Positions 10,789 through 24,637 of a stretch of DNA of 64,000 nucleotides are shown in pieces. Origin of the DNA: Xylogone sp. PMI_703 (taxonomy: Eukaryota > Ascomycota > Leotiomycetes); assembly GCA_021399445.1 (NCBI GenBank), contig JAJTUQ010000001.1:6386001-6450000 (forward strand), given 5' to 3'. The translations under genes and the position numbers were made by a program. Each line of letters opens with the position of its first letter. Position 1 is the first letter of the stretch. Below the pieces are notes generated by a model that did no database searches, was not told the DNA's origin, and saw nothing but the letters and a program-made list of their open reading frames with translations.

Positions 10789-11157
10789 CTCTGAACGGCG
10801 AGAGAATGAGTGCTTTAAGAGATATCAACTAGTTTACGACTGTCTATGCATGTTCGGAGGCGTTTTGGAAAACCTGGAGCATGGTATAGATACTGAAGCC
10901 CGGTTAAAAAGTGTACAAATATTGCACTGTACAATATTCTATTATATCAGAAATCACTGTAAAATAACTCTCTATGGTTCTGCGATATTTCAATCATGCA
11001 TTATGAATTATGATAATAAACAGGTTTTCCAATTGCGTAACCTGGTTCTAGACTTCGATGTATCCTCTTCCCTGCAAAGTACCCCGCCAAACAAACTCTC
11101 AGTTACAGCTTAGACCACCCATGCCACAGCTCTATGCTGTCCACATGAGATAACATC
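10789..11157. other. Intergenic region before the Ski8 gene
   Basis: 369 nt of AT-rich sequence between two co-oriented genes. No gene or notable repeat seen. Confidence 0.45.
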
Positions 11158-12241
11158 ATGGTACGTTAATTACGTAGAATTGGCCTCCTGATATCTATCT
11201 AATACCCAGTAGTCAAAACAGTATTTGACCACGCATACGGTGGACGATGGTATGGTCGCAAGTCAATTTCTGTCTAAGCAAAAGCTAACTGCGCGAAGCT
11301 CATGCCACAGATATATTCTCTCTAGCTGTAACTCCCACACAGGTTCTCTCTGCCTCTGGCGCCTCATCGATCAAGGTCCACTCTACGACCTCTCCAGAAA
11401 TACCCCTCGTTCAAACCATTAATGGAGCGCATAAGCTAGGATGCCATCACATCGTGACGTCGCGAAACGGAAAGAAAGCTGCAAGTGCTGGATTTGGAGG
11501 CGAAGTCAAGATATGGGGCGTTTCCGAGTCTGGGGAATGGACTCAAGAAGGGACGGTAGTTGATGGTAACAAAGCTGGGGAAATATGGGCGATCGCACTC
11601 AGTGAAGATGGGCAATTCCTGGCGAGTACAACGTATGATGGGAGAATAAACGTCTGGGATCTGTTGAATGATCGAACAAAAATTAGAGAATATGAGACTA
11701 AGGGAAGCTTTGGATTGTGTATTGATCTGAGCCGAGATGGCAGGTTCACTGCAACGGGACATGAGAACGGGGGCATCTATGTCTTCAATAACGATACGGG
11801 AAGGATACTCCATTCGTTACCAGGTCAGCATTTCTGCAATCTTTCATTGACTTTGTACTAATTGTTTCAGGTTTGATCAAGCCAGTGCGGACTATTGCTT
11901 TCTCACCAGCTGGCACACGTCTAGCTGCAGCGGGAGACGCAAGAGTAATTGCTCTGTACGATGTTCAGCATGGCGAACAGGTTGCGAACCTAACTGGGCA
12001 TGCTGCCTGGGTATTCTCCGTGGACTGGAGCGATACTGGTGAATATCTTCTCAGCGGATCTTTCGATGGAAAGGCCAAAGTGTGGTCGATAGAAAGAAGG
12101 GTCTGTGTCGCCACACATAGTGAAGCTGAAAAGACGCTCTGGTCTGTCAAGTGGTTGCCAAAGACTGGGAGGAGCGAAGCATTCGCAACGGCTGGTGCTA
12201 ATAGAAGTATATCCTTCTACAGAGAAGCTACTGGGGGCTAA
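11158..12241 (+). CDS. SKI8: Ski8-type WD40 protein (Ski complex subunit)
   Basis: Ski8 is the WD40 subunit of the Ski2-Ski3-Ski8 complex that feeds mRNA to the cytoplasmic exosome; its homolog Rec14 also helps form meiotic double-strand breaks. Four exons (11158-11160, 11213-11249, 11299-11823, 11871-12241) give 311 residues. The assembled start MSKQYLTTHTV is typical of fungal Ski8. The chain then shows repeats with WD-like ends: VKIWG, INVWD, IALYD, AKVWS. Family blocks include GAHKLGCHHIV and SAGFGGEVKIW. The first coding exon is only the start codon, immediately followed by a GTACGT donor. Every junction keeps the frame. The identity is strong; the tiny first exon rests on the match to the family N-terminus. 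Confidence 0.9.
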
Positions 12242-13041
12242 AATGACAGATATTTCGAACAATATAGCATGAACTTGTGGCAGCTTTTGTTGGTAGCGAT
12301 TGATGACTGGCTTTTAGAACGGCGGAAATTGGGTTTTTAACAGATTATTGTGTTTTATTCTTCTGGTGACTATGGGCTGATAACCAAAACGAGTCATTTC
12401 TTGAAGCAAAATACTTGCTTCTCTCTGCTCAAAAGCATTCTCACACAACCATTAGTGGGTTATTCTTATTAAAGATTATATAGACTTGAAAAGATTAGCA
12501 AATAGTACAGATTTATGCTAAACAATTATAGAGTTTATCTTCTCAATGTTTCATTACTAGTCCCAACCGTTACTTTATGAATAACCCAGATAGTAAATTC
12601 GCTGTATTAGGTCATTCGCTTCATAGAGGTTCTACTTACATGTCCGAGGTATAATACGTTCTACCTGCTAAGGGAGTAAATAAGTGAATAAGAGCTGGTT
12701 ACTTTAGTTCAGTTTAATTTAGCAGAAGTTGCTCTAAGGAGGAATCACGACAGTTGAACGATTCTTGCCTTCCAAAAGCGTACAGTACATTGACATCACA
12801 GCCACTTTTTGGCGGTTGCCCCGCAATTTGAGGCTTGACAGGGGCCGATTTCATGTCCCTGGAGCTAAGCTATTTCAGGGTTCCATACAGATCTTGGACT
12901 TATCTGGAAGTTCAGCATCCTTTTATCCAATGATATTTTACTTATTACTGGTTATATCTTTACTTTTTCTCTAAAAGAAATGCATCAATGTTTTACTTTC
13001 CGACAATGCTTTTAAAAACCGAATCAACGCCTCGTTACCCT
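12242..13041. other. Convergent 3' flanks, AT-rich
   Basis: 800 nt of AT-rich sequence between converging Ski8 and resolvase genes. No coding or RNA gene recognised; the longest ORF (12765-12974) looks random. Confidence 0.5.
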
Positions 13042-14031
13042 CTAAGAAATTAATAATGCATCCACCCCATGTTCTAAGACCAAAGCCTTGTTCTTTTCCC
13101 ACTCTAGCCATGCCATAGCCTGGAGTAAACTATCTGCTAAGTCATCTAGCTTTCCCATCTCTTCCGTTGGCTGCTCAATTGCAGTATCGGAAACATCCTT
13201 TTTCGGTTTCCTCTGCCCTGGAAGTCGATTCCACTTTTCCAGATATGCATCGGCAGTGTTCTTCACATCTTTGCTTCCTAGTGTTACCATATCACCTGTC
13301 TCTAACCACTTTCGCACGAGATCTATCTTCAGGCCCTTATTTATAGCCTTGGCAGTTTTTGCCTTTCTCATTTTACCAACTACTTCCGGCATGATCCCAT
13401 CCGATATTGCCTTCTCATCTTCGCCGACCCAAAATGGGCCAACTTTTCCAGGAGCAATGGGGAGAACCTGGCCAGACCATATACCCTCTGCTTTTAACGT
13501 GTGGAGAATAGCATAGAGAATTGACTCAAACATATTAACTCGGATGGTCCATTCCAGGATGTGTGGGCTAGAAGATGAGCGATGGCGCTGGCGCTCAATT
13601 AATACGTGAGTTGGGTTGGCTAAGAGTAGTTTAGTACGAAGAAGGGTATACGCTGCTTCAGACAAGCTTGCTGGAGAGAAGGATTCCTTGGGAGGGGCAA
13701 TGGAGCTATCGACGTTCATGGTAGGAGTCGTTGATACGGAAAGGCGCTGCCAAGCTTGAATTGAGGATCTTGATGAGAGTTTACTGTTCCGGCTAGAGCT
13801 GGGCCTTCCGAAAGGTACATCTAGTATGCAGTAAGCCAGATTCCGAATACCCATGTCAATACTGAGAATTCGGAACCGTTCTGATCCATGATTAAGAGAT
13901 CGAGACGCGGTGATCTCTTCGACGAGACGTTGACGAAGGATTGGTTTTGTCCCTGAATTGGAGATGCCGCACTGGAATGCCAGGGTCTTGAGTTGCGCGA
14001 GCTTGAGAGTGGCAGGAAGGTTGAGAGCCAT
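13042..14031 (-). CDS. CCE1: Mitochondrial Holliday-junction resolvase, Cce1/Ydc2 type
   Basis: Cleaves four-way junctions in mitochondrial DNA so that genomes can separate. A single exon encodes 329 residues. Residues about 5-40 form a SAP-like DNA-binding helix pair (LKLAQLKTLAFQCGISNSG). The RNase H-fold nuclease core follows: the first catalytic Asp in LSIDMGIRNLAYC, the catalytic Glu in LIERQRHRSSS, and the C-terminal acidic pair in DDLADSLLQAMAW. These match S. pombe Ydc2 in order and spacing. No obvious cleavable presequence, as in Ydc2. The gene is convergent with the Ski8 gene and divergent from glutathione reductase. Confidence 0.93.
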   Translation of the reverse strand: MALNLPATLKLAQLKTLAFQCGISNSGTKPILRQRLVEEITASRSLNHGSERFRILSIDMGIRNLAYCILDVPFGRPSSSRNSKLSSRSSIQAWQRLSVSTTPTMNVDSSIAPPKESFSPASLSEAAYTLLRTKLLLANPTHVLIERQRHRSSSSPHILEWTIRVNMFESILYAILHTLKAEGIWSGQVLPIAPGKVGPFWVGEDEKAISDGIMPEVVGKMRKAKTAKAINKGLKIDLVRKWLETGDMVTLGSKDVKNTADAYLEKWNRLPGQRKPKKDVSDTAIEQPTEEMGKLDDLADSLLQAMAWLEWEKNKALVLEHGVDALLIS

Positions 14032-16166
<2,135 letters not shown>

Positions 16167-17130
16167 AGGGGCAGTTGCATTCATTTTTCCTTATATGTCT
16201 CAATAGATCGCCCTCCATTATGTCCTCGTTACATGGGGGTTGTTACGGAAAACTAGCATGTCAACCGGTCTGAGCAACGAGTTACGGGTAGAAAAGATTA
16301 TAGCTAGCTTAAATTAGGTATTTTATAGACCATACACACTAAGTAACAATGTAAATATTATGGAACGTAAATCTCAATATTGCCTGAGGGGCCTACAACT
16401 TAATATTTGATGAGCAAGGTGATACAGCTATCTAGGAATGTTCTTAATGTATTTTAGTTGATAATATCCTGGCTGCTTATTATTTCAGATCTTTCCGGAT
16501 TAGATCGTAGTGTGCGATCTAGTGTCTTCTCCCAGTGCCCTGACTATCTATCTGGTGGGACGGCTTGGTAGAATCTTGCTAATGAGAAATTACCCCTTTT
16601 CTGAAGTTTCATTGACTTCTCCCCATGAGTATTGTCTCCCTATACAGCTCTAATTCAGTGTCTCCAAACCCTATTCTGGATGTATACTGTAGATGGCCTA
16701 CTAGTGTAATCTTAGATCCACAATGAACTTCCTCATCCTCTTTGTGAGAGGTTTATATGAAATGCTCAGAGTCAAAGAACCTGCGTTCCTCAGTTTGAGC
16801 TTCAGAAAGCCATATTGGAGTCCTGACACGCCTGCTATTTGTAAATCAGGGATCCAGACGGTTAATCCAGTCACGGGTCACGGGTCTTCTCTTTTATTTC
16901 CAGCGAGCCTGTATCGAATCTCGCGTATGAGGGACTCACTAACATTACTCACGCTAATGAAGGCGTTGATATATCTTCACGCGTTTCTTTCCCTTTCACC
17001 TCCTCCATCTACCACACAAACAAAGTTGTCACCTCCATCTTTCAAGGTGACATAGTCCTATCATTCCTTGACTGAGTTGACATCGTTTGATATCATTCCC
17101 CCATCCTTGATAAAAGGAATCTCCATCAAG
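16167..17130. other. Intergenic region upstream of the unrecognised gene
   Basis: 964 nt, AT-rich near 16300-16500. No gene recognised. A plus-strand ORF at 16723-17055 has no domain-like features and ends in a Ser/Pro-rich run typical of pyrimidine-rich leader DNA. Confidence 0.45.
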
Positions 17131-19027
17131 ATGTCTTCACCAGATGACTTCCAACACTGGGCTAATGTTCTAGTTGAAAGAGAATGCAATGCAGTGTGGG
17201 ACAATGTAAGTACACGCCCTTAGAATGTGTCTCATAACTAAGAGAAGCAGAATGTTGGGCAACCTTTGCAGGACTTCATCCATGTAAGTAACCGATATCC
17301 TGTGCATCAAGAGGATTTAATACTGACTTGGATACAGGGCCATTTCTCAAGACTTGAAGGAACTGAGTTGACCAGCATTGACATGAGTGAGCTGAATCCA
17401 TTCTTTGAACGGGTGAGAGCTATGGTTGATCATCTGTATCCTTGGTTCTGATGATAGATAGGAATTTCCCAGTTTCCTAAATGATCTCGCTGAGCTTGAG
17501 CCTCTTGGAGAGGATGTTCAATCCGAATATGTTGTAAGTTCATCCCTAAGGATACAGTCACCCCTGAGAGAGTTGGTTGACGAGAGAAAAGAGGGATTGC
17601 ACCGAGTATCTAGCTCGTGTAGTTTGCTTGACTAGAGGTGATTGTGGACAGACTGGTATTCGGCGATCCATTAACTTCGGAAGAGTAAGCCTATTGTCCC
17701 TTCCTTAATGTATCACAGATAGGTAATGACATTTTGAGGGACAGCTCTCACGCAACCAGGTTTTGGAAAGACTGTTTATGAGTATTAAGAGGGCCGCGTT
17801 GAGTTCACTCAGAAACAGAGATGGCTATTTTATGCGCTATGAAAAACGACGCGCTGCTGCTAAACGTCTGGCTATTCTTGATGCTTTCGTACGTCGTACT
17901 CCTGAGCGTATGGCACAATACACCGCCTATATTTATAGTGGACGCCTTCGAAGCGTAACAGTAGCGGATGTTCGGGTCGGTATGCAACTATTAGCAGGCG
18001 CATTCAAGGTAATATTCCACCACAATCATTCCAGTGCTCTTAAGAGTTATTGACGTGGAAAATGATTGTAGTCCGTTAATGAGTGTTATCTTGTAATCAC
18101 TTCGCCGAACCAGCCCTGCAATCTAGCTTGGAGGCTGTAATTGGTTCCTTCGACTTCGACTACAGTAACCCTCTGGCTACTGTTGGTCAATATAATAGTG
18201 ACAGAATGACTTTTTACGATCTCGGAGATCACTTTCTTGAGTTTGCCAACGCCATTATCAACAGTCGTGACCAAATCCTCAACGAGATGATAGCAACGTA
18301 TTTGACAATTCCCGCAAGTCAACCTATTGTTGACCGTTACCTCCGTCAACAACTTGCAGAAAGAACGCCATCCACTCACACCGGTTCAGTTCAACAGAGC
18401 CTGCCAGCTCCACAAACAACTACTACTTCTGCAGAATCTTCTGGAAGATCAATTAACTCTCCGCAACAAGGATCGATGTCTGGAGCCAGGAACAGACGTG
18501 CGAGAATCAGAGATCGTGTTCGTGAAATGTCTTCCAATTTTCGTGGTTTGTTCAGGTCTGGCCGCCGTGGTGAGACAGACCAGCCACCTGCTCAGGCTCA
18601 GACATACCCAAACTGTCCTGGCATATACGTCCCGCCTCCTCGTGATCCCAACGTTCCGCCCGTCACGGCTGTAGCTTCTGAGTTGGTAGAAAACGTCCAG
18701 GAAGCGACTACCACCAACTCTCATGATGCTACCGAGAATATCGTAGACGCCCTTGGAGCAACATCGATTACTGATGCCATCGAGCAGCCAGTTGGCACTG
18801 GTGAACCTGTTACTGATAACGCTGAGGAGCCAAGTGTCACCGGTGAACCTGTTACTGAATGTCCATCTGCTGGTAATGCTACCGATGAGAATGCAAACAC
18901 TGTCAACGATCCCACCACAGGCGAAGGAAATTCCACTGGAACATCCGCTGCACCGGCCGTCGTTTCGACACCTTCTTATCCTAACTGCCCTGGAATTTTC
19001 CATTGTGGTCCTTCTGGACAGAACTAG
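17131..19027 (+). CDS. Multi-exon protein of unknown function with YPNCPGI repeats
   Basis: I do not recognise this gene. Suggested exons are 17131-17205, 17251-17283, 17338-17412, 17462-17533, 17652-17684, 17745-18008 and a last exon ending at 19027; most donors are GTAAGT-like and the frame stays open. The first part (about 184 residues) is soluble, ending in a basic helical stretch (RYEKRRAAAKRLAIL). The last exon starts near SSLEAVIGSFDFDY and is followed by a long Ser/Thr/Pro/Glu-rich disordered tail. That tail contains two copies of a YPNCPGI motif (about 18607 and 18976) and two TGEPVT(D/E) copies. Two junctions are uncertain: exon 4 may run on to 17605, and the acceptor for the last exon could be near 18084, 18114 or 18134. 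Total length is about 480 residues. Confidence 0.6.
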
Positions 19028-20738
19028 ACTGCCACTCGCATTGAGTAAGTTGTGTGCAAACTTTCTATGAGGAAGTTGAGAATCTAACACTCTCTAGACA
19101 TTCTCCGAAATCCCATTTTGAGATTACCACAGTGTCCTATGATACTATCTCTAAGAACCTAGCGGTAGAATGTCCTTGCAACATTGCGGTATGCTCAGGT
19201 CTATCAAGCGAAGATCCTGTGCTGTATTCTTGAGCTTGTCTCTCTGCTTTTGCTTTTACTTTGAATTTCATACCAGGACTTGAATGTATCCGGAAGGAAG
19301 TGCACGCAAACTTTGTGCTAATATGTACTTCCTGAATCCCTTTTCTTTGCTCTTCTTTACCTTCCCTAACATCGATTGCATGCAACTGGAAGGTTGTGCA
19401 CAAACTTGTGCTAGTGTTACGAGTATATACCCCCAAAGTTCTGAATTCATGGAGCTTAGGTTCCGGTGAATTAGTCACCTCACACTTTGATATGAATTCA
19501 AATTAATTATAACATGAAACGGAGTACCTAGTGCTCATGTGCTAGCTTCACATCTAAAACAGTAGTCCTGTTGTTGAATCTTAACAGACCAGAGATAGTA
19601 TCTGTTGTGTCAAAAATTCATTTGCACCGCACTTGCTCAAGGTGATCGTTTCTTCATATCACCAAAGAAAATTTCCCATATTGGCTCCCAAATGATTACT
19701 TCTAACTGTAACATAAGGAGATACTAAGACTTAGGGACGTCTGCTCAAGGTTCTGATGATTCCTAGCATGCCCTGCCTTGCCTAGTGTATAGAATCCGAA
19801 GAACATAACGAGATATACGGAACGCATACCTATCACTCACATATACAGAACCAATTGAACATCAGCGATTACATGGTGGAAAACAGGACTTGATAAAATA
19901 TTTGTAACATTTATTGATTCACATCTATGGAGACTTATGGAGTGGCACCTACCGGAGACTCTCCCTCTATAGGTCCGGGGAAGAGATCAACATATTACAT
20001 GATCATAATTATTGTGCGTAGTATTCCACCTGGCTTGACTCATAAAGCAATCGTGCTTTCTAGAAAAAATAGAAAATCACAACATATTACGAAAATATAT
20101 TCCAATAATGTAATGTAATATGTACGCACAAAGCGAACCCAACGAACCCATTTAAGCTTGCGCTCGAGCAGTCGGCGGGATTATGAAAAGGCGTATATCA
20201 GTCTGGGCTGTTCGGGAATGTGGATAAGGCTATTGAAAACCGAGGGTAGTGAGTCCTCAGTCCATTGTATCAATGGATACAACGAGAGCCAAAACAAGGG
20301 TATATAGAACGCCGGTTAATAAATAGATAAAGATCAAAAAGAGAGTAAATTCAGGCGGAGCGAAAAGATTTTGTAGCCAGGAGGGGCAGTGAGGCTAAGG
20401 TTAAGCCCTAGACCACTTATGGATAAGCGTGGCACATATCACATGATGACGCGCCTGTCTCCACCACAATTGTTGTGATGCGCGATTGACGTTGCGAACA
20501 GCGCAGAACTTAAAGAGTTCTGTCAAGTTCCCTTGCTCAGATCAAGCATTTACAGAGAAATTATTTGTTCTATGTCATTCTGTTCCATGCTCTAACTCTC
20601 TATGAAAATAAATTATTTTGGCGATAATTGCTTCCATTTTCATCTTTCCATACTCGCGTATTCTGTTTGCCTCGCTCTTGGATCTCCAGCCATCAAACCT
20701 TCGTCGTTCTTCACTATTGACTTCAGTAATCCGACAAT
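19028..20738. other. Long intergenic region upstream of the SWIM-RING gene
   Basis: 1.7 kb without a supported gene. It contains an imperfect direct repeat (19292-19323 and 19388-19416) reading GTGCACnnAAACTTnGTGCTA-like. The rest is AT-rich. ORFs on both strands at 19137-19478 are chance frames over the repeat. Confidence 0.45.
19292..19416. repeat. Imperfect direct repeat of about 30 nt
   Basis: Two copies at 19292-19323 and 19388-19416 share GGAAGG, GTGCAC, AAACTT and TGTGCTA blocks in the same order. A shorter related piece (GTGTGCAAACTTTC) lies near 19050, just after the stop of the upstream gene. Function unknown. Confidence 0.5.
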
Positions 20739-21970
20739 ATGGGGGTATTAGAAGGCTCATCTGGGGCACCAGGAGCACCAGGAGCACAGACTCAGCAGCC
20801 ATCACAGAATCTTGCTGCACAGCTTCCGCCTATGAGTTCCAGCAGCCATCAAGGATCACTCTACCATTCGCCGTACCAAAGTGTATATCCACCGTCGACA
20901 GGTAATGCAGTCAGATCTATTCCACCAATTCTCAACACTTTGCCCGTAGGAAACCCAAGTCGTTCTCAAAAACGCAAGGTAGACTATGTCGACCTTACCC
21001 ATGAACAACCGGAAGATGAGTTCGCCGCTGCGCAAGCCAACGCGGCTTTGGCAGGCATTACAACTCCAAAAGCGAAAAGAACCAAGAAGGCCAATCTTTC
21101 TCCCTCAAAAACTAGTCCTTCGGCGGGAGAGGAGAAACGTCTCAGGAGGCATCGCACTCATGCTCCGATAACATATATCGAACGATACGGCCGAGCCGTG
21201 TCGCAGCGGATGTTTTTGATCGATAGAAATAGAAGGCTCCACAGGAGCGGAGAATATGAGGAAGAAGTTTTTGACATTGCAGGAACGACGGGAAACATCT
21301 ACCAAGTTACTATCACTAAGGAGCCGCACTGTACTTGTCCAGATGCAGAGAAAGGAAATCAGTGCAAGCACATTATATATGTGGGTTCTCTATGCTCGTT
21401 ACCATCTGTACCACGTTGACTAATTCTGCATAGGTCCTCGTCAATGTCCTCAAAGTCAAGGAGCCGCTGTCATTCCAACTTGCATTTCTCTCTACGGAGC
21501 TTGCTACCATTTTTGCGGAGGCCCCGGTTACACCTCAATCACTTACTTCCACTCAAGCAGAAGAGGCTAAAGAGGGAGGTGCAACTCGCAAGCCGATCGA
21601 AGGCGACTGCCCTATCTGCATGATGGAAATGGAAACTCAAGAAGAGATTGTCTGGTGTCAAGGCGCTTGCGGCAACAACGTCCACAAGAACTGTTTCCAG
21701 CAATGGGCGAAGACTAAAACAGGAGAAGTCAAGTGTGTCTATTGCCGCACGCCTTGGGTCGCAGAAAAGGGTGATCTCAAGAGTCTTGCCAAGTCAGGTG
21801 ATGCACTTATTAACGAGGAGGGTTATGTCAATATTGCCTCGGAGTTAGGAATAAGTGGTATCAGGGATACAAGTAGCTACCACTACTCTTCTAGAGGGTA
21901 CGGAGGCTCCCGGCGCTATCGAAGGTCGTATTGGAGAGACTGGGAAGATGAGCTGGATGAGTATGATTGA
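20739..21970 (+). CDS. SWIM-RING zinc-finger protein, putative E3 ubiquitin ligase
   Basis: Two exons (20739-21380, 21434-21970; 53-nt intron with CTAAT branch) encode 392 residues. Residues 1-135 are disordered and Pro/Ser/Gln-rich with a basic patch (KAKRTKKAN). A SWIM zinc finger follows in HCTCPDAEKGNQCKH (CxC...CxH; residues about 196-210), its last part next to the intron. A RING-type finger starts at CPICMMEM (residue about 272) and ends at CVYCRTPW, with internal Cys and His ligands. The tail is Tyr/Arg/Gly-rich then acidic. The SWIM plus RING order resembles the ZSWIM2/MEX family of ubiquitin ligases; ligase activity is inferred from domains only. Confidence 0.85.
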
Positions 21971-22619
21971 TCATTCAGGCATTTTAGGATGAGGTACGGG
22001 GTAGTTGGCACGTGCATTCGTTTCTCCGGGGCTGCCTATGGGGTACATTTGTAATAATAGATTCAGGGGCTCGGGGGGCTCGCAATTTACTGTACAATAT
22101 CGGAAAGGCGGCGGATGATACCCCTTTTTCATTTGATAACTCTCATACAGGGAGACTGGGATCAGGAGTTATTGATTTTGGCCGAGGTTCATATATGAAA
22201 TGGCAGCTAATCGAGCAATTTTACATTAATCACGCAAACTCCTTACACGTAAAGTGACATGAGCGTCGTACATAAAATGTATTTATGCACTGAGAATAAA
22301 TGAACATATTATACAAATACAAAAAACCGTACAAACAGCCCCTATGCTAACTCTTCCTGGACGCTGTATTCAGTGACGGTTCTACCAACGCCATGCTCCT
22401 GTTCTCTATGCATAGACTTTATAGCGCTATTACCCTTTGTCCAGAATGTATAGTGATCGAAATGCTTCCCTTGGCTGCCGCTCTCAATATTTGTGGGCCC
22501 CGCCTTGTAAACGCCATATAAAAACCCTCTCCAATGCTTTTTCATCGACCTTTGACTCGCAGCGGAACAATAAGATACTGGTTCCCTGTCTTGTCAGCTC
22601 CAATCGACGCTATAAGTCT
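21971..22619. other. Convergent 3' flanks
   Basis: 649 nt between converging genes. No supported gene; ORFs at 22012-22257 and 22342-22545 look random. Confidence 0.5.
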
Positions 22620-23754
22620 TTAATGCTTCCCCAAAACGCCAACAGTGCTCAACCAAATCATCAACACAATAATAGTGCCCAGGAGAAACCTAGACATACG
22701 CCTATCAATTACTGCTACATTGCTATCCCTCATTGCGATTGTCCTTTTTGGTAGAAAGAGGCCTTTTAGACGGGAGACTTGATAATCAGTGATATACTTG
22801 ACATCAACTTCCCTAACTTTAGGCGATGCATAGCCTTCGTACTCGGCGATGATTGCTGGTACGTCCCAACCCGAGAGGTGGCGGATTACGGCTGTTGCAC
22901 AACCAGTTCGATGCTTGCCATGATTGCAATGCATGAGGATGGGATGATTGGCAGGATTGAGAACAATTTCCATAATCGAACTCATGGTCGAGTCAGAGAT
23001 GGCTTCCTTTTTGGTTCCAGGCATGTCGATTATAAAGTGCTTAATGCCTAGGGAGTCGATGAAAGCCTTATAATCTTCCGGGATATCACTCTTCACAAGA
23101 GTTCTAGACAAAGTTAGAATGTGAGAAATGTAGCCCAGGAGCATAAAACGTACATGATAGATTTTAATCCTAATGTTCGCAGGAAGTCAAAGTGTTCTGG
23201 TTGAGGATAACTTGATCGGTAGATGCCTGGCAAGACGGGTCCAAAATTGGCCGGTTGACCCAAGATATTGCTTTCTGATGCTCTGGAACTCTCGAGACAA
23301 TCGGCCACTGAGGAGTTTTTAGTTATTCAAGACACATATAGAATGTAACAACGTCAACCAAGGATAACATACTGTGTTCTTCCATCTCAACTCCCCTGGT
23401 AGGGAATACACTGCTGATATTCATCCCCAAATCCACAATTGGTAGTGCGCCAGTTCTAGTTGTAACAGGCACAGTGCCAAAATTCCTACTCTCTTTCAAT
23501 GACCCTCCCCATTCGTCTCGATCTAGAGTCAAGCTAATGTGTGCTTCTCGTCCCTTTGTATTAAAACCTCGAACAGTAGATGTGGGAGAAAGAGTCTCCT
23601 TCTCTTCCGGAAGGACGGCAGCCATTGTAGTTGTAGCAGTCACCAATCGTCGCGAAATAGTGGTTGTATTCCCCCCCTTAGGCCCTCCCGAAGTCGACAT
23701 CCCCAATACAGTCAGGTGCGCAGTTGTGCTGATGGAATCGACAGTATCCATCAT
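22620..23754 (-). CDS. PFA-type dual-specificity phosphatase (Siw14-like) with C-terminal membrane anchor
   Basis: Three minus-strand exons (23754-23373, 23307-23154, 23103-22620) encode 339 residues. Residues about 140-290 match plant-and-fungi atypical phosphatases such as Siw14 and Oca1: NFGPVLPGIYRSSYPQPEHF, then TLVKSDIPEDYK, then the catalytic P-loop HCNHGKHRTG (CX5R). Siw14 cleaves inositol pyrophosphates. Two parts are unlike Siw14: a roughly 130-residue Ser/Thr/Gly-rich N-terminal extension, and a hydrophobic segment FLLGTIIVLMIWLSTVGVLG three residues before the end, arranged like a tail anchor. The start at 23754 is the first ATG after an in-frame stop; a downstream ATG (MSTSGG) is also possible. 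Confidence 0.87.
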
Positions 23755-24637
23755 CCGATTGCCGTGGGGGTGGGCCTGCCCACTTCGAAGGGAGAGCTTC
23801 GAAGAGGAGCAAAGGATGCTCCTCACAAGCTAACGCCACCCGGCTGGTGAACGGAGCATTGGAAATTACAAGCCATCGTGATGGGGCGAGTTGTAGTTAT
23901 TGTGTAGAGAAGAGCTGTCACCGTCGTGAGGACAGCGGAGAAGAGATGAAGAAATAGTGTGGAGGTAGTAAGGGTAGTAGGGAAGCCATTCGTCTTTCTC
24001 GAAAGCGGCTTGGTCAGTGTGGGTAGCGTACGAAAGTGGTAGAGACCGAGTAGTGTAGTGTCTAGAGTAGGATCCGTCTTAGTGGGCCACCGTCGATTCC
24101 AGTGCCACAGCAAACACTGCAAACCCCGAGCGAGATGAGATCAGTCCGGAGGTTACAAGTAGAAGCGAGGGAGCAATCTTGGTACTGGTTCATGCGCTTC
24201 CACACTGTTCTGTTTCAATGCATCGTCGTGCGGACTTTAGGATAAAACAATCATGCCTTTGGACCGGCGGATTCAAGAGCATAATACAGCATCAGGCACA
24301 TAGCAAAGAGAAACGTCATTAATGCTTGTTAGTGGCGAGCCGAACCAAGATCGGATTTAATTATGAAAAGTAGATCTGGGCAAGATGCCATGCTGCCTTA
24401 ATGCCTTACTTATGCCTTGATGCCTTGATGTCTTTGAAGCAGCCAAGTTGTGGCCTCAAACATCAGGAATAAACAAATTCTTTGTGGTGGGTCCGTGCGG
24501 AGCTAGAACCCCGAGATCGCTGGAGCTTTATCCTGGGGAAATAATCTTTCCCAACATAAGAGTCACATTAATCTCCTCCTCTTCCACCACCGCTCCAGGA
24601 GATCCCCAAAAGTTGCAAGGTCTTACAACCTTCAACA
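23755..24637. promoter_or_regulatory. Divergent intergenic region, phosphatase / ILV6
   Basis: 883 nt expected to hold both promoters. A GAGTCA at 24560-24565 (TGACTC on the other strand) resembles a half-match to the TGA(C/G)TCA site of Gcn4/CpcA general amino-acid control, which would suit ILV6. With a single copy 73 nt before the ATG, it may be chance. Confidence 0.4.

Noticed and set aside
10788..10832. Read-through C-terminus of bL32m without an intron
   Set aside because: The unspliced frame loses the family tail; a 52-nt intron with a CTAAC branch site gives the expected CVKELQK ending.
18449..19090. 213-codon minus-strand frame
   Set aside because: Antisense to the low-complexity tail exon of the unrecognised gene; Ser/Arg-rich composition reflects the repeat codons opposite.
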